From: CAYGYG01 sp964354155
GTDB taxonomy: Bacteria > Hydrothermota > Tepidihabitantia > SM23-42 > CAYGYG01
Reading direction: 5' to 3'
DNA: 64,000 bases
Assembly (NCBI GenBank): GCA_964354155.1
Contig: CAYGYG010000011.1
Location: 1 to 64,000 of the forward strand
Below, one piece after another: positions 1-8,345 of this stretch; positions within the stretch are counted from its first letter, which is position 1; each line of letters begins with the position of its first letter. Made by a program: the position numbers and the translations under genes. The notes beneath the pieces are model-generated. The model ran no database searches. It worked only from the letters and a program-made list of their open reading frames with translations, and was not told the DNA's origin.

Positions 1-639
1 CATTATACCTCTACACATCGACCGTGTCCAGTGGCTAAGGGTCTCAGCATACACCTTCATATGCGAATCCTCCAGCATAATCCACCAGCTTTAAATGATA
101 AACATGGGGACTGGCTTGTTTCTAAGAACAATACGAGAGTCTTCGTTGAAGTCAAAACACCCTGGGAAGAAGGAAGATCAGGCATATACTCACGGGGCCA
201 TTATGACAAACTGTTTCATACAATCAAGGATGCTTATAAGCAGAGACCCAAAGAATACATGCCATTCCTGGTGTTTCTGACTGATGAATTGAACATATCA
301 CCCTCCATTGATAACGAGGAGTTACTTGGCGCATTGTACGGCAAAAGAGGTCTTTGTTTCAAAAAAATGCCGCGCGGGCGTCTCGAGTATGCTGGTTATA
401 ACATAGTCGACAGGCGCAGCATATTCCAGAGAAATATCAGGCGTCAACTGAGTGGAGTGATCACCCTAACGTTTCAGGTTTGGGTCTATCCAGGCCCAGG
501 GAAGGATGAAGGAAATTACCATTTCAAAGGTTATCATAACCCGTATTGTCACAAAGAATGCATCCTTGATACGGATCTATTAAGACCATTCACTCAGTTT
601 GTCCCCAACTATGCAAAGGGTAAAATGGAATGGATTTGA
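1..639 (+). CDS. PD-(D/E)XK nuclease-like hypothetical protein, 5' end possibly outside the window
   Basis: The reading frame is open from the first base, so the true start may lie upstream; the first start codon inside the window is the GTG at 31, which has no Shine-Dalgarno site. Counting from that GTG the frame is 202 residues. Residues 27-42 hold D27 and, after a short strand, E40-V-K42 (FVEVKTP), the core D-(E/D)-x-K arrangement of restriction-endonuclease-like folds. The rest is basic and aromatic-rich with no further motif I recognise. Function is unknown; a DNA repair or defence nuclease is only a guess from the fold motif. The next gene, on the opposite strand, is an AAA/DUF4143 ATPase. 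Confidence 0.5.
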   Translation, partial: HYTSTHRPCPVAKGLSIHLHMRILQHNPPALNDKHGDWLVSKNNTRVFVEVKTPWEEGRSGIYSRGHYDKLFHTIKDAYKQRPKEYMPFLVFLTDELNISPSIDNEELLGALYGKRGLCFKKMPRGRLEYAGYNIVDRRSIFQRNIRRQLSGVITLTFQVWVYPGPGKDEGNYHFKGYHNPYCHKECILDTDLLRPFTQFVPNYAKGKMEWI

Positions 640-1001
640 GCCATATCACGCAAAGCCTTTGCAATAGCGTCATTTAGGGTCGGGTCTACACATTGGACAG
701 GGGAGACGGAGCAAAATTTCCACGCTCTAGATGAAAGGGGTCCGTGATCAATCACCGACCCCTTGTGCCAGATTTCTCTCAACACACCTATCGAGACTTC
801 GAGAGTGCCAACTTCATACAGGCATGCACGGGAGAAAAGAGGGCAGGCCCCCTTTTCTCCAAAAAGTCATTCGCCAAGGGCAAAGCCTTCTCGGAGCCCA
901 CGGATCCCCCGGCATCGGGTGCGAGGTCGTACTTCAATAAGCGTACAACCCCGCCGGGAACCATCTTTGAATCCCCACAACGCAAGCGTACAAGGGCAAC
1001 C
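640..1001. other. gene-poor interval
   Basis: No convincing gene. Several overlapping short frames are open here on both strands, but none shows a recognisable domain, promoter or ribosome site. The only structure I see is the hairpin at 737-762. Confidence 0.5.
737..762. repeat. hairpin, possible bidirectional terminator or decayed repeat
   Basis: GGGGTC pairs with GACCCC and, after one C-C mismatch, GTGAT pairs with ATCAC around a CA loop. No proper T-tract follows on either strand, so termination is uncertain. Confidence 0.35.
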
Positions 1002-2222
1002 TCACTCACGGCCCAGCCAGTCAATGTACGCAGAAACGCTTTGGACGGAAACAGTCTTAGTGAGTCGCATTTCCTCATCGTATAGCGAAATGATCTTTGC
1101 CGGCTCGCTCCTGAGCTTCGCAAAGAGGGTCATGAATCGCTCGATGGGCGTCGCCATACCGACATTGACTGTTCTACTCAGCTTGATTTCGAAAGGATAC
1201 AATGACGTCCCTATTTGCACCATCAAGTCCATCTCCAGTCCGTTATGGGTCTTCACGTAGAAAAGGTCGCCTCTCAGTCCACGGTTGCAGAAGGCCTTCA
1301 CCGTTTCCTGAACGACATAGTTCTCAAAAAGGGCACCGGCCATAGGACCGCGCAGCAACTGCTCCTTATCTCTGATCCCTACAAGGTAGCACACCAAACC
1401 GCAGTCGAGGAAGTATACTTTCGGGCTCTTGGTGATTCTCTTGCCCAGATTTCGATAGTACGGCGGCAGCAGGTAAATCATGTGGTTTGCTTCTAACACC
1501 GATATCCACCGCTTAACCGTGTTCACTGCAACACCAAGATCGTTGGCCAGTCCGCTCAGATTCAATATCTGGGAACATCTGCTCGCCAGTAATTGCATGA
1601 ACCTCTGGAACTCCCTTAGACTCCCAATGTCATAGAGCATTCGAATATCGCGCTCAAGAAACGTTGCGGCGTAGCTTCCGTACCACCTGGTTGCGTCCAT
1701 CGATGAGCGCACATTGACTTCGGGGAATGAACCCCTGAGACAAGCATAGATAAAATGGTCCTGCGAAGTCCTCAGCTTGCGGCTCACGCCTGGAATCTGC
1801 TGCTGTTCAACCCTGCTAAAGGGCAGAAGAACCAGGAGCCCCAATCGACCAGCCAGAGTCTCAGACAGATGCCTCATCAGAGTGAATTGCGAAGAGCCCG
1901 TCAGGATGAAACGGCCGCGCTTCGTCCTGTCTTTGTCGATCAACATCTTCACGTGCGACAAGATCTCCGGCACATATTGGACCTCATCCAGAATTATCCG
2001 CGGGCCAGCGCTCTCCAGTAAGAGCGTTGGGTCACTGAGGGCCCTTTCTCTGATGACCGGATCATCAAAAGAGATAAGCCGATGACTGGAACCGAATGCT
2101 CTCAGTAGCAAGGTCGACTTCCCGGACTGCCGAGGGCCGGTCAACATGACCGCTGGGAAATCTCTGACGACCCGTAGCAAGACCGGCTCAATGCTTCGCT
2201 GGATGTACGTTTCCTTGGCCAT
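1002..2222 (-). CDS. AAA family ATPase with DUF4143 C-terminal domain
   Basis: The protein of 406 residues has the two-part layout of the AAA_14/DUF4143 family. Walker A is GPRQSGKST at residues 29-37, Walker B is the RIILDEVQ segment near residues 74-81, and a sensor-like GRFILTGSSQF follows. The C-terminal half holds a winged-helix-like stretch (LSGLANDLGVAVNTVKRWISVLEA) and a restriction-fold-like core (NGLEMDLMVQIGTSLYPFEIKLS). Such proteins are common in bacterial accessory genomes and their cellular role is poorly defined. The ATG lies 6 nt after a consensus -10 box, so the mRNA should be leaderless. Two perfect inverted repeats overlap or adjoin the promoter, which suggests dedicated repression. 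Confidence 0.85.
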   Translation of the reverse strand: MAKETYIQRSIEPVLLRVVRDFPAVMLTGPRQSGKSTLLLRAFGSSHRLISFDDPVIRERALSDPTLLLESAGPRIILDEVQYVPEILSHVKMLIDKDRTKRGRFILTGSSQFTLMRHLSETLAGRLGLLVLLPFSRVEQQQIPGVSRKLRTSQDHFIYACLRGSFPEVNVRSSMDATRWYGSYAATFLERDIRMLYDIGSLREFQRFMQLLASRCSQILNLSGLANDLGVAVNTVKRWISVLEANHMIYLLPPYYRNLGKRITKSPKVYFLDCGLVCYLVGIRDKEQLLRGPMAGALFENYVVQETVKAFCNRGLRGDLFYVKTHNGLEMDLMVQIGTSLYPFEIKLSRTVNVGMATPIERFMTLFAKLRSEPAKIISLYDEEMRLTKTVSVQSVSAYIDWLGRE

Positions 2223-2228
2223 CGCCGA

Positions 2229-2256
2229 ATTATATGCGTTTCCCGGAATATGTCAA
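2229..2256 (-). promoter_or_regulatory. consensus promoter, leaderless start
   Basis: On the minus strand TTGACA (2251-2256), 16 bp, TATAAT (2229-2234), then 6 nt to the ATG of the AAA/DUF4143 gene. No Shine-Dalgarno site is possible. Confidence 0.85.
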
Positions 2257-2264
2257 GACATATT
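2247..2264. promoter_or_regulatory. perfect inverted repeat over the -35 box
   Basis: AATATGTC, 2 nt, GACATATT. The -35 hexamer lies inside it, so a dimeric repressor bound here would block RNA polymerase. It shares two bases with the next palindrome. Confidence 0.5.
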
Positions 2265-2281
2265 TGCAGTTTGACTGCAAA
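2263..2281. promoter_or_regulatory. second perfect inverted repeat upstream of the promoter
   Basis: TTTGCAGT, 3 nt, ACTGCAAA, immediately upstream of the -35 region of the AAA/DUF4143 gene; a candidate activator or repressor site. Confidence 0.5.
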
Positions 2282-2382
2282 CTTTCCTCGCTTTTCTGCT
2301 ATCAGTCTGGACATTCGGCATTTGGGCGCCGTAATCGGCCGTTCTATCGCTGAAATATGCCGTTCTTGTCACTGTAGTCTGC

Positions 2383-2531
2383 GGCGCTTTGCGCCGAAAT
2401 CACTGTAATTGATACCGAAGGCAAGCATATCCGTCTGCATCCGCTCCAATCCGTCTGAATCGTGCTGCCTTTCCATCACTGTAATCGTGTTTTCTTATCA
2501 CCGTAATCGACGATGTTTCATCGCTGTAATC
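2383..2531. repeat. dispersed intergenic repeat, copy A
   Basis: Begins with the hairpin GGCGC-TTT-GCGCC (2383-2395), then ATCACTGTAATTGATACCG and further segments related to 5648-5776, 20535-20614 and the minus strand at 38653-38708. A second hairpin-like unit, CGATG-TTT-CATCG, lies at about 2509-2523 and recurs near 5760. Confidence 0.65.
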
Positions 2532-2551
2532 ATTCCGTTGAATCACTGTTC

Positions 2552-2661
2552 ACCCCGTTAGAAGCCTCGGGCTTATGCGAGTATCTCGTAATTGCAGGTT
2601 GAAAGGGATTCCGCGTCGGCATGCATTGCTGAAATGCTGTATTCGGGCCTTCTAACGGGGT
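2552..2661. repeat. 110-bp segment bounded by 13-bp inverted repeats
   Basis: ACCCCGTTAGAAG (2552-2564) is exactly complementary to CTTCTAACGGGGT (2649-2661). The right end forms the last codons and stop of the glycosyltransferase gene. No target-site duplication is visible. It could be a small MITE-like element or a long 3' hairpin. Confidence 0.5.
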
Positions 2662-4211
2662 AAATCGACGGTGCTCTGCACCGCAGCGAACATAACGAAC
2701 CAGTCATTGAGCAGGACCTGCTGGTAGTTCTTGAGGAAGTCCGGGTTCCCCAGGAATCTTCTGTTGTAGAAATTCGACTCGATCCTGGCCCCGGGGCCGC
2801 CGCTGTTGGTCACGATGTAATCCGGCCGTCGCGACACCACGTAGTCGATGTCGATCTTAGAATGCAGGCGGCCCGGCCTCCGGCTGATTGCTTTGTCAAT
2901 CAGTCCGTGCAGGTCGATGAGGCGCCACTTGCTGTAGTATCCGAAGTAGCCAAGCTGTTCCACGGCAACCAAAGGTTCCTTAACCGTTCGCGCGTTGATG
3001 TAGCCCATCACTTCATCGTAGGGCGCGGCGAATTCGGAGAGCGGGGCCGTCCACTGCCGGCCGTGCTTGACCAGCTCTTTATAGTAGGAGAGGATCGGCG
3101 GCAGGACCAAAGCCAGGATGAGCACTTTCGCCAGGATCAGCCTGGCAACGGAGCCTGCTTTCATTCTGGAATTCAGAGAATCGAGATCAACCAGGCCGGC
3201 TATACCGAGCGCGGCCAGAAGTACCAATGGCGGAAGAATATGAACGAAGAACCTGGACATCACCATGAAGTCTCCGCCGACAACGAGAACAAACAATATG
3301 TAGACACACGCGGTCGACAAGATGAAAACGTGGAGCTTCTTAAGCGGCCAGAATAATAGCGAACACAAGGCGAGCGCGAAGACGCCCGGCCCGATGTTCT
3401 TGGCCGCGGTTATGAAGTACTTGGCTCCAACCAGTAACTGAATCCAACCGCCGGTTGTTTTGGTGTAGAAGATGTTCGGCAATAGCTCGCCGTAGTAGAA
3501 TATACGACCGCCAACTAACAGTAGATATGGCACGATGAAGCCAAGCGCGATGGGACGAAGACTCATCGTCCACGGCCCGTCCTTGCGATACGCGACGTAG
3601 ACCAGCGGCAGCAGGAAGATCGGACCTTCGGGCCGCAGCAGTGAAATCACCAACAGCCAAACAGGGGGCAACCATTTGCTGCCAGCCTCTCTCTCCGACA
3701 CTCCTGTGTCCCTGTGGGAGACACAGTCATGAAAATAAGCCTTGTATGAGGCGCTGATAAACAGGAGAACCGCGAGCACGACGAGGGGCGTCTCCAGTCC
3801 GGAGACCGCCCAGAAGTGGAACGGCAGGGACGAGGCCAGTACGGCGGGCGCCAGGAACGGAAAGTATTCACTCTTGATTCCGAACCCTTTCCCGATGAGT
3901 TTGCCGACCTTGTACGCGTATCCAATACTGGCCAGTCCACATAGCATCCCGATAAGCTTCGCGGGTACAAGCAGGCCCAATGGTCCTGACGCCAGGCCAA
4001 CTTGCTCAATGCTGTAGAGAATCAAAATCCAGAGGAGGTTTGAGAAACCCTCGACTTTCTCGCCGGTATTGAAAACCAGGCCGTTGCCGACCGCCAAGTT
4101 ATGCGCGTATCGGAAGGAAATAAAAGCATCGTCAGAGACGTGGTTGTAGACAACCCCCTGCATCACTACTGCGAATAGGAGAAGAGTGGAAAGCAATATC
4201 AGGTTCTTCAT
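2652..4211 (-). CDS. GT-C family membrane glycosyltransferase
   Basis: An integral membrane protein of 519 residues. The N-terminus is a hydrophobic helix followed by a loop with the DDAFISFRYAHNL motif, in which the acidic pair is typical of GT-C transferases that use lipid-phosphate sugar donors. Many further transmembrane helices follow, and the soluble C-terminal part (VAVEQLGYFGYYSKW, DLHGLID) resembles arabinofuranosyltransferase-like and EPS-assembly proteins. I start at the ATG at 4211, because GGTGAGGT lies 7 nt before it; the longer frame to 4238 lacks a ribosome site. Donor and acceptor cannot be read from the sequence. The last codons lie inside a 13-bp inverted repeat. Confidence 0.7.
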   Translation of the reverse strand: MKNLILLSTLLLFAVVMQGVVYNHVSDDAFISFRYAHNLAVGNGLVFNTGEKVEGFSNLLWILILYSIEQVGLASGPLGLLVPAKLIGMLCGLASIGYAYKVGKLIGKGFGIKSEYFPFLAPAVLASSLPFHFWAVSGLETPLVVLAVLLFISASYKAYFHDCVSHRDTGVSEREAGSKWLPPVWLLVISLLRPEGPIFLLPLVYVAYRKDGPWTMSLRPIALGFIVPYLLLVGGRIFYYGELLPNIFYTKTTGGWIQLLVGAKYFITAAKNIGPGVFALALCSLLFWPLKKLHVFILSTACVYILFVLVVGGDFMVMSRFFVHILPPLVLLAALGIAGLVDLDSLNSRMKAGSVARLILAKVLILALVLPPILSYYKELVKHGRQWTAPLSEFAAPYDEVMGYINARTVKEPLVAVEQLGYFGYYSKWRLIDLHGLIDKAISRRPGRLHSKIDIDYVVSRRPDYIVTNSGGPGARIESNFYNRRFLGNPDFLKNYQQVLLNDWFVMFAAVQSTVDLPR

Positions 4212-4373
4212 TGAACAGACCTCACCGAATTGGCTCAATACCTACCCAGTTAGTCATCCTAAATCATCAGTTATACGATGAAATTAAACAGATACTTTAA
4301 GTACCGCAACCTTCGGTCTAATAGGCAATCGTCACATAGTAATCCAATAAAAACGCGTCGAGTAACATGACAC

Positions 4374-4465
4374 TGTCATTGCGAGCGACCGATAGGGCGT
4401 GCGGCAATCTCTGTGCGTTGAGCGCTCGCCGAGATTGCTTCGTTGCTTCGCTCCTCGCAATGACA
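4374..4465. repeat. palindromic dispersed repeat, TGTCATTGCGAG type
   Basis: TGTCATTGCGAG at 4374-4385 pairs with CTCGCAATGACA at 4454-4465; an inner GCAATCTC pairs with GAGATTGC. Repeats with this wording occur between genes in many unrelated bacteria. It fills much of the 323-bp gap between 4212 and 4534, where I see no gene. A decayed half copy lies near 13041-13080. Confidence 0.8.
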
Positions 4466-4534
4466 ATTTAGCAAGTGCGTTCGTATTAGTATAGAGTTAA
4501 CCGTGCGGTCAGGGTATCGTTCTTCACCCTGGAT

Positions 4535-5464
4535 CTATTCAGGTACGGCGATCTGGCCTTCGAAAGTGACGACGGCCTGGCCTCCGACTTTGACGGTTGC
4601 GATCTGCTCCTTGTACATCTGAATATGGACGTACACTTTGCCCATCCGCTGTAGAACATGCCCTTGCTCAATGATGATGCGATTGAAATGCTCAAGCGAG
4701 ATCAAGCGGTTCTTGACCAAGTAGCAGCCGAGCGATGCGCAGGCACCACCGGATACCGGGTCCTCGGGTATGCCCAACGACGGGGCGAAATGGCGCACGT
4801 GGGCATGGCTCTCTTTCTCTACCGTCTCCAGGCAGAATGCTTGGATTCCCGACACGCCGAGCCGGTTGCAGAACTTCTCAATCAAAGGGAAGTCCGGTTT
4901 CAAGTCGAAGAGAACCCCGAGGTTTTTAACCGGAACGATGAGACTGTAGAAGCCCGTGCTTACGGTATCCAGGGGCAAGTTGGTGTCCGAAACATCCTTG
5001 GGCGCAATCCCCATCATGCGCGCCACTGCAACCACGTTGTATTCATTGTCGATAAATTTCGGTCCGCCCAGAGCCACGGTCGCACGGTGCACCGTTCCCT
5101 TTTCAACGCGAAGCTCAATGTATTGAACACCGGATTTGGTCTTCTGCCTGATACTCGTGATCGGTTCTTTGAAAGTCAGGAGCTTCTCTCCGCTCAACGC
5201 AAAATACGTCGCCACCGTGGCATGCCCCGAGAAACCGATTTCGCCGCCCTGGCTGAAGAACTTAAGAATCACGTCGGCATCCTGGGACGGTAAAATCTGC
5301 AAAAAAGCGGTGTCGGAAAGGGGATTCAGTTCCCGGGCCAAAGTCTGCATCGCATCATCGCTGAGCTCCTCAGCGCCCAGTACGACCCATGCCGGATTGC
5401 CGCCATAGGGCACGCCGGTGAAGGCGCTCATCCGTTTTGCTTTCAACCACTTTCTGTCTGCCAT
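4535..5464 (-). CDS. PhzF family isomerase-like protein
   Basis: The 309-residue length is typical of the PhzF/DapF-fold superfamily. The N-terminal motif (AFTGVPYGGNPAWVV) and the active-site region (FSQGGEIGFSGHATVATYF) with its acidic residue match the family, and the second half repeats the fold with EDPVSGGACASLGCYLV. PhzF relatives catalyse isomerisations or proton transfers on small acids; the substrate cannot be inferred here, and no phenazine genes are nearby. The ATG sits 10 nt downstream of a consensus -10 box, so the 5' leader should be only a few nucleotides. Confidence 0.85.
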   Translation of the reverse strand: MADRKWLKAKRMSAFTGVPYGGNPAWVVLGAEELSDDAMQTLARELNPLSDTAFLQILPSQDADVILKFFSQGGEIGFSGHATVATYFALSGEKLLTFKEPITSIRQKTKSGVQYIELRVEKGTVHRATVALGGPKFIDNEYNVVAVARMMGIAPKDVSDTNLPLDTVSTGFYSLIVPVKNLGVLFDLKPDFPLIEKFCNRLGVSGIQAFCLETVEKESHAHVRHFAPSLGIPEDPVSGGACASLGCYLVKNRLISLEHFNRIIIEQGHVLQRMGKVYVHIQMYKEQIATVKVGGQAVVTFEGQIAVPE

Positions 5465-5474
5465 AAGTCAAGGA

Positions 5475-5502
5475 ATTATAACCAATAACGTGATTCTGTC
5501 AA
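5475..5502 (-). promoter_or_regulatory. promoter of the PhzF-like gene
   Basis: Minus strand TTGACA (5497-5502), 16 bp, TATAAT (5475-5480), 10 nt to the ATG at 5464. Confidence 0.85.
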
Positions 5503-5585
5503 GGGAACGATGGCGCGGAATGCCGGAATAGTGGAGTGCTGAAATGATAGGTAAGTGGCAAAGAGAGCATATCAGCGGATCAGAC

Positions 5586-5666
5586 GATCAGTGGGCAGAT
5601 AGAATATTGGAGTAATGGAATAATGGAAGAATGGAGTGATGGTCAACGGTGCCTTGCACCGAAATC
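5586..5666. repeat. 81-bp direct repeat, copy 1
   Basis: Matches 20473-20553 with one mismatch. It contains four degenerate 8-nt units (GGAGTAAT, GGAATAAT, GGAAGAAT, GGAGTGAT) and ends in the hairpin GGTGC-CTT-GCACC. Confidence 0.9.
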
Positions 5667-5776
5667 CACTGTAGTCGATGCCGCAAGACAAGCACATCTG
5701 CCTGAATCGGAATCCGTTTTATCACCGTAATCCGCCGCATTATCTCTGTAATCGACGATGCTTCATCGCTGTAATC
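5648..5776. repeat. dispersed intergenic repeat, copy B
   Basis: Hairpin GGTGC-CTT-GCACC followed by relatives of ATCACTGTAATCGATGCCG and by ATCACCGTAATC and ATCGCTGTAATCGATGCCG. Same family as 2383-2531, 20535-20614 and 38653-38708. Confidence 0.7.
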
Positions 5777-5792
5777 GATGCCGAAGGCACCA

Positions 5793-5820
5793 TTGACTTT
5801 GGGCTCGACCGCGCTATAAT
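5793..5820 (+). promoter_or_regulatory. aspS promoter, leaderless start
   Basis: TTGACT (5793-5798), 16 bp, TATAAT (5815-5820), then 5 nt to the ATG at 5826. Confidence 0.9.
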
Positions 5821-5825
5821 AGGCC

Positions 5826-7517
5826 ATGCTCAAAGACACCTACTGCGGCCGGATCAGCATTTCTGACGTCAACCGCGACGTAACGCTCGCCGGCTGGGTG
5901 AAGGACCTGAGGAATCTTGGCGGGCTGATCTTCATCGCGCTCCGCGATTCAACGGGACTCGTTCAGATATCCTGCGACCCGGCCACCGTCAGCCTCGCCA
6001 GCGAACTCGGACTGGAGGATGTCATCGTCGTCAGAGGTACGGTCCGCGAACGCCCCAATCAGGCCAAGAACCCCAAGATGGCGACCGGTGATATCGAAGT
6101 CAAGGCCCTGCAGGTTGAGCTTCTCAACAAGTCCAAAGTTCCGCCGTTTGTCGTTGACGACCAGGTAAAAGCCTCTGAGGAATTGCGCCTCAAATACCGC
6201 TACCTGGATTTGAGACGTCCGGCCGCGGCCAAATACATCACGCTCCGCCATGAAATCACCCAGGCGGTGCGCGAGTATTTGAACGGACTTGGCTTTTTCG
6301 AGATTGGCACGCCGTTCTTGGCCCGTTCGACCCCAGAAGGCGCCCGCGACTATCTTGTTCCGTCCCGGAATTGGCCGGGCCGCTTTTACGCCCTGCCCCA
6401 ATCACCCCAGCTCTACAAACAACTGCTCATGGTGGCCGGGTTTGAGAAGTACTACCAGATCGCATGCTGCCTGCGGGATGAAGACCTGCGCGCCGACCGG
6501 CAGCCGGAATTCCATCAGATCGATATTGAGATGTCCTTTGTCGTGGAAGAGGATATCCTCAAGCTGACTGAAGAACTGATGCAGCGTATCTTCAAGAAGG
6601 TTCTCGGCGTCGATTTCACCGAGCCTTTTCCGAGAATTGACTATGCCGAATGCATGGAACGGTACGGCATAGACAAGCCGGACCTGCGCTTCGGGCTGGA
6701 AATAAGAGACCTCGCGCCGATCCTGAAGCAGTGTCCATTCGAACCATTTGTCAACGCCGGGGCAATTCACGGCCTCGTCGTCAAGAACGGCGAATCGATT
6801 TCGCGCGCCGAGATCGAGAAGTTCCCTGAGCTTTTCTGGTGCAAGAAACGCGGCACACTATCCGGCGGCATCGCGAAGTACATAACGCCCGATATGGCCA
6901 AGACCATCGGCCTTGAGGACGGCGATCTGCTTCTGGTCAAAGCCGGGAACAAAGACCAAATCCTCAGAAAGCTCGGTGAAGTAAGGTTGCTCCTTGGCGG
7001 CAAGCTTGGCCTGCGCAAGCAGGGATACCGGTTCCTCTGGGTGCGGAACTTCCCGCTCTTCGAGGATAACCCGGAGGATGGCACGATTCAGCCGGCTCAT
7101 CATATATTCACCATGATCCATGAACCTGACCTCCAGTTTCTTGAAAAAGAACCGCGCCGCTGCTTCTCCTATCATTACGATCTTGTGCTCAATGGCTGGG
7201 AAATCGCTTCGGGCAGTATCCGGGTTCATAACCGGGAACTCCAGGAGCGCCTGCTAAAAACCGTCGGGATCGAGAGGGAAGAGGCGATGCAGCGCTACGG
7301 TTTCCTTCTCGAAGCGCTTGAATACGGCGCCCCGCCGCACGGCGGGATCGCGGTCGGTTATGACCGCCTGGTGGCGCTTATGGCCGGCACCGAATCGATC
7401 CGTGACGTGATCGCGTTCCCGAAGACCACGCAGGCCCAGGGCTTGATGGAGGGGACGCCTTCCGCAGTACCTGAACAGGCCCTCAAAGAGTTGAAGATAC
7501 GAGTGGATAAGGCGTGA
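5826..7517 (+). CDS. aspS: aspartyl-tRNA synthetase, bacterial type
   Basis: Charges tRNA(Asp), or tRNA(Asp/Asn) if the organism uses the amidation route. The 563 residues show the bacterial order: an OB-fold anticodon domain (about 1-105, TLAGWVKDLRNLGGLIFIALRD), a class II core (STPEGARDYLVPSR; QSPQLYKQLLMVAGFEKYYQ; RDEDLRADRQPEFHQID), the GAD insertion (about 285-400) and motif 3 (GIAVGYDRLVALMAG) near the C-terminus. No GatCAB genes are in the window, so discriminating or not cannot be decided. The start codon lies 5 nt after TATAAT, a clear leaderless arrangement. The gene is transcribed alone; a repeat-rich stretch follows. Confidence 0.97.
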   Translation: MLKDTYCGRISISDVNRDVTLAGWVKDLRNLGGLIFIALRDSTGLVQISCDPATVSLASELGLEDVIVVRGTVRERPNQAKNPKMATGDIEVKALQVELLNKSKVPPFVVDDQVKASEELRLKYRYLDLRRPAAAKYITLRHEITQAVREYLNGLGFFEIGTPFLARSTPEGARDYLVPSRNWPGRFYALPQSPQLYKQLLMVAGFEKYYQIACCLRDEDLRADRQPEFHQIDIEMSFVVEEDILKLTEELMQRIFKKVLGVDFTEPFPRIDYAECMERYGIDKPDLRFGLEIRDLAPILKQCPFEPFVNAGAIHGLVVKNGESISRAEIEKFPELFWCKKRGTLSGGIAKYITPDMAKTIGLEDGDLLLVKAGNKDQILRKLGEVRLLLGGKLGLRKQGYRFLWVRNFPLFEDNPEDGTIQPAHHIFTMIHEPDLQFLEKEPRRCFSYHYDLVLNGWEIASGSIRVHNRELQERLLKTVGIEREEAMQRYGFLLEALEYGAPPHGGIAVGYDRLVALMAGTESIRDVIAFPKTTQAQGLMEGTPSAVPEQALKELKIRVDKA

Positions 7518-7551
7518 GACGAGCACCGGCTGCGTTGGGTTCCGGCAAACT

Positions 7552-7612
7552 CTAAATCCGAAATACCAAACTCTAAACAATCCCTAAATCCCAATACTCA
7601 AACACCAAATCC
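7552..7612. repeat. degenerate 7-nt periodic repeat, TAAATCC type
   Basis: Decayed units such as TAAATCC, CAATACT and AAATCCG recur roughly every seven bases. Similar text is found at 51739-51835. The gap 7518-7774 holds nothing else I can assign. Confidence 0.55.
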
Positions 7613-7774
7613 GTCGATGAATTGGACATAGGGGTTTGCTAGTTATTTATATCTCATGCCGAGTTCGGTCTCGTCTCGAGACTCCATCTTGTGTGTCGAA
7701 CTTGATGTGAGACAGATGTCGAGAGAGACACGAGGCGGGATTTCGTCCGCCTGAGGCGGATTCGGATTTCGGAT

Positions 7775-8239
7775 TTACCCAAATCGTTCAGGATCGGCAA
7801 GCAACTTCTGTATTCTCTTTTCCCTCGGTATTTGGGATTTGACACGGCCGGCCCGATAAATGCCCAGGCCGATTGGCCAGCCCTGGTGCTTGACGATCAC
7901 CGGACCTTCCTCGACATCAGCCGGATCGTAAGCGATCTCGATCGTCCCGCCGCTGACGAATCTCCGCATCTGGTCACAGTCGAGCTCGAGCACATTCTTT
8001 GACGCATGCCGGCCGAAGATCTGCACGGCCGCAGTCGACAACTTCACCAGGTCGCGGTAGACCAGCGCGAATTTCAACCCTCGACGCACCGCGCGGAGCT
8101 GAGCAAAATCCGCCGCCGGCCGGCTCGTAATGAACAGCCACTTTTCATCCCCGGAAATGACGTACTGGCTGAAAACCTTCCGTTCGATCCCGAATCGCCT
8201 TTCCAGGTAGTCAAGGACGTAATTTACGGCACGTGCCAT
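7775..8239 (-). CDS. NOP2/RsmF-tail-like RNA-binding protein (PUA-like)
   Basis: A 154-residue protein resembling the C-terminal domain found after the methyltransferase core in NOL1/NOP2/Sun-type rRNA m5C methyltransferases (VIVKHQGWPIGLGIYRAGRVKSQIPR). It has no methyltransferase domain, so it probably binds RNA without methylating it, or acts with a separate enzyme. I start at the ATG at 8239, 6 nt after a TATAAT box, instead of the longer frame to 8353; the extra residues are basic and fall upstream of the promoter. Its start faces the first M42 gene, and the two divergent promoters share about 100 bp. Confidence 0.6.
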   Translation of the reverse strand: MARAVNYVLDYLERRFGIERKVFSQYVISGDEKWLFITSRPAADFAQLRAVRRGLKFALVYRDLVKLSTAAVQIFGRHASKNVLELDCDQMRRFVSGGTIEIAYDPADVEEGPVIVKHQGWPIGLGIYRAGRVKSQIPREKRIQKLLADPERFG

Positions 8240-8245
8240 GATCGC

Positions 8246-8273
8246 ATTATAGCGCCCGGCCGGCATTTGTAAA
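8246..8273 (-). promoter_or_regulatory. promoter of the NOP2-tail-like gene, leaderless
   Basis: Minus strand TTTACA (8268-8273), 16 bp, TATAAT (8246-8251), 6 nt to the ATG at 8239. Confidence 0.8.
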
Positions 8274-8312
8274 GAGCGTTCCATCCGCCGCCGCGCCTTG
8301 GGCCGGTTTCCC

Positions 8313-8340
8313 TTGACTTTCACAAATTTCCGGTTATATT
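8313..8340 (+). promoter_or_regulatory. promoter of the first M42 gene, leaderless
   Basis: TTGACT (8313-8318), 16 bp, TATATT (8335-8340), then 5 nt to the in-frame GTG at 8346. It lies inside the longer frame that begins at 8298 and so argues for the shorter protein. Confidence 0.85.
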
Positions 8341-8345
8341 GGGAT

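Noticed and set aside
737..762. intrinsic terminator for the first gene
   Set aside because: The stem is good but neither side has a T-tract; listed only as a hairpin.
763..1260. 165-codon plus-strand frame in the first gap
   Set aside because: Overlaps the end of the AAA/DUF4143 gene and shows no domain, promoter or ribosome site.
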